Shown piece after piece: positions 1-6,557 of a DNA stretch of 6,557 bases. The position numbers were made by a program, and so were the translations under genes. The notes under the pieces are model-generated. The model did not search any database. It worked only from the letters and a program-made list of their open reading frames with translations, and was not told the origin of the DNA. Position 1 is the first letter of the stretch, and each line of letters starts with the position of its first letter. Origin of the DNA: an uncultured Mesorhizobium sp. Its GTDB lineage: Bacteria > Pseudomonadota > Alphaproteobacteria > Rhizobiales > Rhizobiaceae. The stretch lies in the NCBI GenBank assembly GCA_950071955.1, contig CATMOC010000217.1, positions 1 through 6,557 on the forward strand, in the 5' to 3' direction.

Positions 1-231
1 ATCTACATGTCCGAACAGATCGGTCCGAAGAGGGATTATCCGGGGCTGAATTATCCGGTCGTGCTCTTCCAGGCCAATGTGCACGCGATCCAGGAACGTT
101 CGTTCCAGCGTTTTCCGTTCTTCCGTTCGAGCCCGATGGAGCAGCGGCTGCTGTTCGGGACAACCCGCAAGGGCGATCCGGCGCCGCTGACCGTCCTGCC
201 GACGGCAAAATACATGCGCAAGGCCGCCTGA
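1..231 (+). CDS. C-terminal end of an unrecognised protein (5' partial)
   Basis: The reading frame is open from the first base of the window to a TGA at 229-231, so this is most simply the last 76 residues of a longer protein. An ATG at 7 is in frame, but no ribosome-binding site can be judged because only six bases precede it. The fragment is soluble-looking, with no membrane segment, and is rich in aromatic, Arg and Pro residues, including RSFQRFPFFRSSPMEQRLLF in the middle and a basic end (KYMRKAA). I do not recognise the family and assign no function. It is separated from the next gene by 78 bp, which includes a possible promoter, so it is probably not in the same transcription unit. It could also be a small complete gene of 74 codons, which I consider less likely. 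Confidence 0.5.
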   Translation: MYMSEQIGPKRDYPGLNYPVVLFQANVHAIQERSFQRFPFFRSSPMEQRLLFGTTRKGDPAPLTVLPTAKYMRKAA

Positions 232-249
232 GCGGCGCATATGCCACGC

Positions 250-278
250 TTGTCTTGATCCCATGCCGCCGCCATAAC
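250..278 (+). promoter_or_regulatory. Candidate sigma-70-type promoter for the Crp/Fnr gene
   Basis: TTGTCT at 250-255 and CATAAC at 273-278 are separated by 17 bp and each matches four of six bases of the TTGACA/TATAAT consensus. The position, about 30 bp before the start codon of the regulator gene at 310, is suitable. Such matches are common by chance, so this is only a candidate. No clear operator dyad overlaps it. Confidence 0.25.
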
Positions 279-309
279 GGGCCAAACTGGGCCGATACCG
301 GCGGGAGAT

Positions 310-984
310 ATGACATCAAGGGATGATTTCGTCAGGAACGCGATCTGGGCTCGCGAGCTGGACGATGAAGAAATAGAGCGCTCCTTGCGCGGGGTCGTCG
401 ACAGGACGTTCCCTAAGAACGCCTACATCTGCCATCGGGGCGACAGGCTGGACTACTGGACCGGCGTGGTCGAGGGTTTGGTCAAGGTCAGCGCGATATC
501 CCGTAACGGCAAGGCGATGACCTTTGCCGGCGTCGCGAACGGCAGCTGGTTCGGCGAAGGCTCCGTCCTGAAGGACGAGCCGCGCCAGTACGACGTCGTG
601 GCGATACGCGACACTCGGCTCGCCATGATGAACCGCTCCACCTTTGCGTGGCTCTACGAGAACTCGAAGGGCTTCAACCGCTTTCTCGTGCGCCAGCTCA
701 ACGAGCGGGTCGGCCAGTTCATCGCCACGATCGAGCACGACCGGATACTGACCCCGCGGGCCCGTGTGGCGCGGCATCTTTCGTGGTTCTTCAATCCCGT
801 GCTTTACCCCGAAGTGCGGACCGACATTGAGATATCGCAGGAAGAACTGGGCCTGCTGGCCGGCGTTTCACGCGCCGTCGCCAACCGCTCGTTGCAGGAA
901 CTGGAACAGGAAGGGCTCCTGGCCTCCGAACACGGTCGCATACGCGTCATCGACCTCGAAGGGTTGAGACGATACGAGCCCTGA
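310..984 (+). CDS. Crp/Fnr-family transcriptional regulator
   Basis: A 224-residue cytoplasmic DNA-binding protein of the usual Crp/Fnr length. Residues about 31-115 form the cyclic-nucleotide-binding-type beta roll, with a WFGEGSVL turn and an R92 roughly where CRP has its phosphate-binding Arg. Residues 121-142 fit the long dimerisation helix, and 150-220 are the winged helix-turn-helix (ISQEELGLLAGVSRAVANRS). There is a single Cys (C41) and no FNR-type cysteine cluster, so an oxygen-sensing iron-sulfur centre is unlikely. The nucleotide pocket is one residue shorter than that of CRP and lacks the Ser after the Arg, so cAMP binding is doubtful and the effector is unknown. In the recognition helix both Arg positions are kept (R188, R193), but the Glu that CRP and FNR use to read their sites is Ala (A189). 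The start is ATG with GGGAG only two bases upstream; no better Met is nearby. It probably controls the downstream transporter/synthetase operon, judged by proximity only. Confidence 0.9.
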   Translation: MTSRDDFVRNAIWARELDDEEIERSLRGVVDRTFPKNAYICHRGDRLDYWTGVVEGLVKVSAISRNGKAMTFAGVANGSWFGEGSVLKDEPRQYDVVAIRDTRLAMMNRSTFAWLYENSKGFNRFLVRQLNERVGQFIATIEHDRILTPRARVARHLSWFFNPVLYPEVRTDIEISQEELGLLAGVSRAVANRSLQELEQEGLLASEHGRIRVIDLEGLRRYEP

Positions 985-1074
985 CGTGTGGGGGAGCTGG
1001 CTGTGGCGGACAAGAAGTTCGCCCCGTTACCAGACCACCCGGCCCCTTGTCTGTCAATCGCGAAGTTGCCGATC

Positions 1075-1125
1075 ACCCTTGATCGTGGGATGTTCAATGC
1101 AACGATCCCGCAGTGGATCAAGGGT
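1075..1125 (+). repeat. Nested inverted repeat / large stem-loop
   Basis: The arms ACCCTTGATC (1075-1084) and GATCAAGGGT (1116-1125) are perfect reverse complements. Inside them a second stem forms: GGGATGTT (1087-1094) against AAC (1101-1103) and ATCCC (1105-1109), with one bulged G at 1104 and a six-base loop at 1095-1100. The whole element can fold as a 51-nt two-tier hairpin. It is not followed by a T run, so it is not a typical intrinsic terminator. It could be an operator dyad, a structured leader or a dispersed palindromic element. Confidence 0.6.
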
Positions 1126-1178
1126 AGAAAACTGGCCTTCCAACCGGTGCATGTCCAACTTGCATGGTGGGGTAGGGC

Positions 1179-1197
1179 GGTCCATAAGAATGGGACC
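1179..1197 (+). repeat. Imperfect dyad before the synthetase start
   Basis: GGTCCAT (1179-1185) pairs with ATGGGACC (1190-1197) over seven base pairs with one bulged G, leaving a four-base loop AAGA (1186-1189). It ends about 25 bases before the Shine-Dalgarno sequence of the synthetase gene. It could be an operator half-site pair or an RNA hairpin in the leader. Confidence 0.4.
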
Positions 1198-1221
1198 AAC
1201 CGCAGGAACAAGGCGGGGTCT

Positions 1222-1227
1222 GGGAGG
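1222..1227 (+). promoter_or_regulatory. Ribosome-binding site that fixes the synthetase start
   Basis: GGGAGG lies nine bases before the ATG at 1237. This strong Shine-Dalgarno match is the main reason to start the synthetase at 1237 rather than at the in-frame GTG at 988, 83 codons upstream. Confidence 0.7.
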
Positions 1228-1236
1228 AAACCGGAG

Positions 1237-3155
1237 ATGCTTGCGACGGCCAAAGCCGGAACGACGCTCGACACCTTTCCGAAGTATCTGCTTTTGAATG
1301 CGGATCGGTTCGGCGACCGCCCGGCCATGCGCCACAAGGATCTCGGAATCTGGCAGGGCTGGACTTGGAAGCAGCAGCTGGAGGAGGTGCGGGCTTTCGC
1401 GATCGGCCTGTCGGCCCTGGGGCTGAAGCGCGGCGACAGGGTTGCCGTGGTCGGATCGAACCGGCCGCGCCTCTACTGGACCTTCGCGGCGGTCCAGTCG
1501 ATCGGCGGCATTCCGGTCCCCGTCTATGCCGATTCGGTCGCCGAGGAGATGGCCTACGTCCTGGACCACGCCGAGGTGAGGTACGCCGTGGTCGAGGACC
1601 AGGAGCAGGTGGACAAGCTCCTTTCGATCGCCGAGAAGGTGCCATCGCTCACGCAGATCATCTACGACGAGATGCGCGGCCTGCGCGACTACGATCACAC
1701 GCATCTGCATGCCTATGACGAGGTTCGTGAGAAGGGCCTCTCCCTGATCGCCGCCGATCCGCAGGAGGTCTCCAGATGGCAGGCATCGGTCGCCGCCGGC
1801 ACGGGCGGCGATCTCGGTGTCATCCTCTATACGTCCGGGACGACCGGCCGCCCCAAGGGCGGAAGCGACGAGGACATCATCGCCTACCTGCCGCTCGCCT
1901 GGGTTGGCGACCACGTCTTCTCCTATTCGCAATCCTACACCGCCGGCTTCTGCGTCTCCTGCCCGGAGAGCCCGGAGACGGTGACGGAGGATCGCCGCGA
2001 GATAGCCCCGACCTATTTCTTCGCGCCGCCGCGCGTGTACGAGGGGCTGCTGACGGCGATCATGGTCCGCATGCAGGATGCCGGCCGCCTGAAGAAACGC
2101 ATGTTCGACTATTTCCTCGCCCACGCCCGCAAGGTCGGCGAGCCGATCCTGAACGGCGAGCAGGTCGGCCTCTGGGATCGCCTCAGGTATCTCGTCGGGG
2201 AACTGCTGGTCTACGGTCCCTTGAAGAACCGGATGGGCATGTCCCACCTCAGGGTCGGATACACGGCCGGCGAGGCGATCGGGCCGGAACTCTTCCGATT
2301 CTACCGGTCGATCGGGCTGAACCTGAAGCAGCTCTACGGCCAGACGGAGGCCTGCGTCTACGTCACCGCGCAACCGGACGGGAACATACGCGCCGACACG
2401 GTGGGCATTCCCTCGCCGGGCGTCGAGATCAGGATCGCCGAGAACGGCGAGGTGCTCTACCGCTCCGAGGGCGTCTTCGTCGGCTACTACAAGAACGACG
2501 AGGCGACGCACGCCACCAAGACACCGGACGGCTGGGTCCATACCGGCGACGCGGGCTTCATCGACAAGGAAGGCCACCTCAAGATCATCGACCGCGCCAA
2601 GGATGTCGGCAAGCTGCGGTCGGGCGCGCTCTTCGCGCCGAAATACATCGAGAACACGCTGAAGTTCTTTCCCGACATCAAGGAGGCGGTGGCGTTCGGC
2701 GACGGCCGCGAATTCTGCGCCGCCTTCGTCAACATCGACCTGCAGTCGGTTGGAAGCTGGGCCGAACGCAACAACCTGTCCTACGGGTCCTATCAGGAAC
2801 TGGCCCAGCATCCGGAAGTCTGCCGTATCGTGGGCGCGCACGTCGAAGCGGCGAACCGGAAGCTCTCCGGGGAGCCGATGATGGCGGCATCCCAGATCCG
2901 GCGCTTCCTGATCCTGCACAAGGAACTCGACGCGGACGACGGCGAACTCACGCGCACGCAGAAGGTGCGCCGCTCCTTCATCTCGGAACGCTACGGCGAG
3001 TTGATCGAGGCGCTCTACGACGGCTCGACGGAGAAGTACGTCGAGACCGAGATGACCTTCGAGGACGGCCGCAAGGGCCGCGTCAGCGCCACGGTTCGCA
3101 TCTTCGATGCGCCCGTGTTCGGCGGCGCCGAGACCCCGATGAAGGAAGCCGCCGA

Positions 3156-3159
<4 letters not shown>
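1237..3159 (+). CDS. AMP-binding long-chain-type acyl-CoA synthetase with apparent internal gap
   Basis: A 640-residue member of the ANL (acyl-CoA synthetase) superfamily, expected to activate a carboxylic acid to an acyl-adenylate and then to its CoA thioester in the cytoplasm. The P-loop-like A3 motif YTSGTTGRPKG is at 198-208, the A5 motif YGQTEA at 367-372, the A7 motif GWVHTGD at 432-438 with Asp438, followed by IIDRAKD, and the C-terminal lysine motif TRTQKVRR includes K576, the expected adenylation Lys. The FAPKYIEN and ELDADDGELT segments are typical of the FadD-like enzymes encoded beside Liv-type transporters. The oddity is directly after PKG: the sequence jumps to GSDEDIIAYLPLAW, about 20-28 residues short of the usual spacing, and the VMLSHxN-like stretch is absent. 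The gap is in frame. The substrate is unknown; a fatty or aromatic acid is plausible. The gene overlaps the next one by 4 bp. Family assignment is secure, activity is not. Confidence 0.92.
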
Positions 3160-3994
<835 letters not shown>

Positions 3995-3998
<4 letters not shown>

Positions 3999-4951
3999 TG
4001 CTCTACCAGATCTTCGTAGACCCCTTCGCGCAGATGGTGTCGATGCCCGACTTCCTCATCCAGGTGATATGGGAAGGCTTCGTCGCCGGCATTCTCTACG
4101 CGCTGATCGCGCTGGGCTTCGTGCTCATCTTCAAGGCGTCCGGCGTCTTCAATTTCGCGCAGGGGATCATGGTCGTCTTTGCCGGCCTGACGCTGGTCGG
4201 GCTGCACGAGGCGGGAGTGCCGGCCTTCCTTGCGCTGATCCTGGCGATCGGCGTCATGGCGCTGCTGGCGATCGCGGTGGAACGCTTCGTCATGCGCCCG
4301 CTGGTCAACCAGCCCGAGATCATCCTCCTGATGTCGACCATCGGGATGACCTACTTCCTGATCGGCTTTGGTGAGTTCGTGTTCGGCGGCGAGCCCAAGC
4401 AGATGATCACCGAGGAGCTCGGTCTGCCCACGGGTTCGTCCGCCTTCGAGATCGGCGAGCAAGGGCTGGTGATCCTCCAGCACATCGACATCGCCGCCGC
4501 GGTGATCGCCATCATCATGGTCGCCTCGCTTGCACTCTTCTTCAACAAGACGCGGATCGGACGGGCACTGCGCGCCGTGGCCGACGATCACCAGGCGGCG
4601 CAGTCGGTCGGCATTTCGCTCAACCAGATCTGGGCGATCGTCTGGTTCGCGGCCGGCATCGTCGCGCTTGCCACCGGCATCATGTGGGGCGCGCGCTCCG
4701 ACGTCTCCTTCGCGCTGGAGATCGTGGCGCTGAAGGCGCTGCCTGTGCTGATCCTGGGCGGCTTCACCTCGATCCCCGGCGCCATCGTCGGCGGGCTGAT
4801 CATCGGCATCGGCGAGAAGATCGGCGAGATCTACTGGGGGCCGCTGGTCGGCGGCGGCATCGAGAGCTGGCTCGCCTACATGATCGCGCTGGTCTTCCTG
4901 CTGTTCAGGCCGCAGGGCCTGTTCGGCGAACGCATCATCGAGCGGGTGTGA
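3995..4951 (+). CDS. LivH-type branched-chain amino acid ABC transporter permease
   Basis: A 318-residue inner-membrane protein, the normal size for LivH-type permeases. Hydrophobic segments lie at about 21-47, 53-72, 76-95, 108-131, 162-183, 212-231, 244-274 and 291-304. The NFAQG motif at 53-57 and the C-terminal FRPQGLFG at 304-311 are hallmarks of the family. The cytoplasmic loop around 188-207 (GRALRAVADDHQAAQSVGIS) is the EAA-like segment that contacts the ATPase. It should form the translocation channel with the LivM-type partner encoded next. The start has two adjacent ATGs, at 3995 and 3998, after GGGGAGGG (3987-3994); the second has slightly better spacing from GGAGG, a one-residue difference. 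The transported compound cannot be deduced from the permease. Confidence 0.94.
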
Positions 4952-4960
4952 GGGCGAGCC

Positions 4961-6040
4961 GTGTTCTATCGCGAAGCCGGACAGTTCAAGACGACCTACG
5001 CGGCCGACCAGCAGGTCTTCCCGATCCTGCAGGACCGGATCGGGGTCGCAGTCATCCTCTTCATCGCGATCGCCGTCGTTCCCTTCGTCGCGAACGATTT
5101 TTTCATGTCCGCGATCGCCATTCCCTTCCTGATCCTGGCGCTGGCTACCATAGGGCTGAACGTGCTGACGGGTTACGCCGGACAGCTCTCCCTCGGCACG
5201 GGCGGCTTCATGGGCGTCGGCGCCTATGCCTGCTACAAGCTGGCGACGATTTTTCCCGACGTTCCGATCGTCGCGCATATCCTGCTGTCGGGCATTTTCG
5301 CGGCGGCGGCCGGCGTGGTGTTCGGCCTGCCGTCGCTGCGCATCAAGGGGCTCTACCTCGCGGTCACCACGCTTGCGGCGCAGTTCTTCTTCGAATGGTG
5401 CTTCATTCGCATTCCCTGGCTCTACAACTACAACGCCTCCGGGGCGATCGAAGTGCCGGGCCTGACGCTCCTCGGCGTTACGGTCACGGGGCCGGCCGCC
5501 GGCAGCATCCCGCGCTACTACGTCGTCCTCGCCATCGTGATCCTTCTCACCGTCCTGGTGAAGAACCTCCTGCGCGGGCGCATCGGCCGGCAGTGGATGA
5601 TGATCCGCGACATGGACATCGCCGCCGAGCTGATGGGCGTGCGGCCGCTTTACGCCAAACTCTCCGCCTTCGCCGTCTCGTCGTACCTGTGCGGCGTGGC
5701 GGGAGCGATGTTCGTGTTCTTCTATCTCGGCGCCGCGGAGCCTTCGGCGTTCTCGATCACGCTGTCCTTCCAGGTGCTGTTCATGGCCATCCTGGGCGGA
5801 CTGGGCTCCCTGGTCGGCTGCTTCTTCGGCGCCGCCTTCATCTGGATCCTGCCGATCCTGCTTCGCGCGGGGCCACCGATGATCGGCATTCCGATCGCGG
5901 CCGAGACGGCGACCCATGTGACCTCGATGATCATCGGCGCTCTGATCGTGGCGTTCCTGATCCTCGAACCGCATGGTCTCGCCCGGCTTTGGCAGATCGG
6001 AAAGGAAAAGCTCAGGGTGTGGCCCTTCCCCTATGCGTGA
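4961..6040 (+). CDS. LivM-type branched-chain amino acid ABC transporter permease
   Basis: A 359-residue inner-membrane permease, partner of the LivH-type protein. The GYAGQLSLGTGGFMGVGAYA stretch at 71-90, GLPSLRIKGLYLAVTTLAA at 122-140 and ILGGLGSLVG from 277 are the standard LivM landmarks, and the C-terminal EPHGLARLW corresponds to the family's EPxGL end. The EAA-like loop is near 209-230 (GRQWMMIRDMDIAAELMGVR). A hydrophilic N-terminal tail of about 25 residues precedes the first membrane segment. The start is GTG, supported by GAGGG at 4950-4954, six bases upstream; the next in-frame ATG, at about residue 49, would remove the first membrane span. It follows the LivH stop by nine bases, so it is in the same operon. 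Confidence 0.93.
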   Translation: MFYREAGQFKTTYAADQQVFPILQDRIGVAVILFIAIAVVPFVANDFFMSAIAIPFLILALATIGLNVLTGYAGQLSLGTGGFMGVGAYACYKLATIFPDVPIVAHILLSGIFAAAAGVVFGLPSLRIKGLYLAVTTLAAQFFFEWCFIRIPWLYNYNASGAIEVPGLTLLGVTVTGPAAGSIPRYYVVLAIVILLTVLVKNLLRGRIGRQWMMIRDMDIAAELMGVRPLYAKLSAFAVSSYLCGVAGAMFVFFYLGAAEPSAFSITLSFQVLFMAILGGLGSLVGCFFGAAFIWILPILLRAGPPMIGIPIAAETATHVTSMIIGALIVAFLILEPHGLARLWQIGKEKLRVWPFPYA

Positions 6041-6169
6041 GGGCCATACCGAAGAATGCCTGCGCGTGCAGGACGACAGCCTACGATCCGGGCTTCGAGC
6101 CTTGTCCGGATCCTGCTGGAGGAAAAGGCTCACACACGGCCTTGCGGCCAGTGCAACGGGAGGAACGAC
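6041..6169 (+). other. Intercistronic gap with stem-loops before the binding-protein gene
   Basis: This 129-bp gap, the longest within the operon, contains no gene. It holds a 5-bp hairpin with arms CCTGC (6059-6063) and GCAGG (6068-6072), and a stronger one with arms GATCCGG (6085-6091) and CCGGATC (6106-6112) that encloses a GCT/AGC inner stem around a TCG loop. A 4-bp GGCC/GGCC stem also occurs at 6138-6149. None is followed by a T run, so full termination is unlikely. RNA processing, protection against decay, or partial attenuation would fit. Confidence 0.5.
6085..6112 (+). repeat. Stem-loop between permease and binding-protein genes
   Basis: A perfect 7-bp stem, GATCCGG (6085-6091) with CCGGATC (6106-6112), encloses a smaller stem GCT (6092-6094) and AGC (6098-6100) with loop TCG. 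Five unpaired bases (CTTGT, 6101-6105) form a bulge on the 3' side. The next bases are TGCTGG, so it lacks the T tract of an intrinsic terminator. Its place before a binding-protein gene recalls hairpins that stabilise segments of transporter mRNAs. Confidence 0.5.
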
Positions 6170-6557
6170 ATGAGACTGAAATCGCTGATTGTCGGCGGCA
6201 TTCTCGCCGCCATGGCGTCGACGGCGGCACTGCCCGCCCTGGCGCAGGACAGCGTCTACGTGCCGCTGTTCAGCTACCGGACCGGCCCCTACGCCGGCTC
6301 CGGCATTCCGATCGCCAACGGCATGAGCGACTATCTCACCATGCTCAACGAGCGCGACGGCGGCATCAACGGCGTCAAGATCAACGTCGAGGAGTGCGAG
6401 ACCGGCTACGACACCCAGAAGGGCGTCGAATGCTACGAGCAGGTCAAGGCGAAGAACCCGCTGGTGATCTCGCCCTATTCGACCGGCATCACGCTGCAGG
6501 TCATCCGGAAGGCGGGCGTCGACAAGTTCCCGGTGCTCTCGATGGCCTACGGGCTTT
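6170..6557 (+). CDS. ABC transporter substrate-binding protein, LivJ/LivK type (3' partial)
   Basis: The first 129 residues of a periplasmic binding protein, cut by the window end; the family is usually near 400 residues. Residues 1-25 form a signal peptide: basic start (MRLK), hydrophobic core, and an ALA cleavage site before Gln26-Asp27. There is no lipobox Cys, so it should be soluble in the periplasm. The mature start (VPLFSYRTGPYAGSGIPIANG) and the following NERDGGING and ECETGYDTQKGVECYEQV segments match the first lobe of Liv-type, type I periplasmic binding proteins. Cys76 and Cys88 could form a disulfide. The start has GGGAGGA at 6158-6164, five bases before the ATG. It would deliver the ligand to the LivH/LivM channel. 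The ligand is unknown; the association with a CoA ligase suggests a carboxylate, but many such proteins are annotated as amino-acid-binding by default. Confidence 0.92.
   Translation, partial: MRLKSLIVGGILAAMASTAALPALAQDSVYVPLFSYRTGPYAGSGIPIANGMSDYLTMLNERDGGINGVKINVEECETGYDTQKGVECYEQVKAKNPLVISPYSTGITLQVIRKAGVDKFPVLSMAYGL

Larger units (their letters stand above)
985..1236 (+). other. Intergenic leader upstream of the operon
   Basis: This 252-bp gap is unusually long for this compact locus. One frame stays open through it and joins the synthetase frame (from a GTG at 988), but the conceptual peptide resembles no synthetase N-terminus and the ribosome site lies just before ATG 1237. The gap contains a perfect 10-bp inverted repeat (arms 1075-1084 and 1116-1125), a second dyad at 1179-1197, and a direct repeat of TGCATG (1148-1153 and 1161-1166). 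A very weak promoter-like pair, TTGCAT 1160-1165 and CATAAG 1183-1188 with a 17-bp spacer, is also present. It most likely holds the operon promoter, operators or a structured 5' untranslated region. Confidence 0.5.

Noticed and set aside
1079..1121. TTGAT and ATCAA half-sites in the leader as an FNR/FixK box
   Set aside because: The half-sites are separated by 33 bases instead of four, and the neighbouring regulator lacks the Glu used to read such sites. They are simply part of the 10-bp inverted repeat.
1075..1125. The leader stem-loop as an intrinsic terminator of the regulator gene
   Set aside because: The stem is followed by AGAAAAC, not a T run, and it starts 90 bp after the stop codon. 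A terminator role cannot be excluded but is not supported.
988..1236. An 83-residue N-terminal extension of the synthetase from GTG 988
   Set aside because: The extension resembles no part of the family, spans the large dyads, and has no advantage over ATG 1237, which has GGGAGG nine bases upstream and gives a normal N-terminus.
986..1297. A 103-codon open frame on the + strand overlapping the leader and the synthetase start
   Set aside because: It starts at a GTG without a ribosome site, is Arg/Ser-rich without motifs, and runs into the synthetase gene in another frame.
1054..2919. A 621-codon open frame on the - strand, opposite the synthetase
   Set aside because: Its low-complexity Arg/Asp/Val/Leu-rich composition and lack of motifs mark it as an antisense shadow of a GC-rich gene.
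1776..3155. An open 460-codon extension upstream of the ATPase in the same frame, which could suggest a fusion protein
   Set aside because: This stretch is an Arg-rich out-of-frame reading of the synthetase gene. The ATPase has its own start with ribosome site at the ATGA overlap and normal family length from there.

Overview
The window is GC-rich DNA in which every supported gene lies on the + strand. Protein character and gene order suggest an alphaproteobacterium, probably of the Hyphomicrobiales/Rhizobiales type; this is inferred from family resemblance, with no marker gene present. No rRNA, tRNA, transposase, integrase or CRISPR array was found.

Layout: (1) positions 1-231 hold the unrecognised C-terminal end of a gene that starts before the window. 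(2) A 78-bp gap with a weak promoter candidate leads to a Crp/Fnr-family regulator (310-984). (3) A 252-bp gap (985-1236) has no convincing gene but carries two strong dyads, one a perfect 10-bp inverted repeat around an inner stem-loop. (4) A compact operon follows: a long-chain-type AMP-binding acyl-CoA synthetase (1237-3159), a LivG-type ABC ATPase (3156-3998), a LivH-type permease (3995-4951), a LivM-type permease (4961-6040), a 129-bp intercistronic gap with stem-loops, and the N-terminal part of a periplasmic substrate-binding protein (6170 to the window end). The first two junctions are 4-bp ATGA overlaps and the third is a 9-bp gap, so translational coupling is likely.

Together these genes look like a branched-chain-amino-acid-type (HAAT family) importer co-transcribed with a CoA ligase. 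The binding protein would capture a ligand in the periplasm, LivH/LivM would move it across the membrane using ATP hydrolysed by LivG, and the synthetase would convert an imported carboxylic acid to its CoA thioester. The ligand cannot be read from the sequence; a fatty or aromatic acid fits the context better than an amino acid, but that is inference. A second ATPase (LivF type) is usual in such importers, is not in the window, and would be expected downstream. The Crp/Fnr protein is the obvious candidate regulator of the operon.

The most unusual point is inside the synthetase. Directly after an intact ATP/AMP-binding motif (YTSGTTGRPKG), some 20-28 residues normally present in this family appear to be missing without loss of reading frame. 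This may be a real internal deletion, which could impair the enzyme, or a sequence or assembly artefact. Otherwise the window is a conventional transport and activation locus, and I see no clear evidence of a wholly new system.
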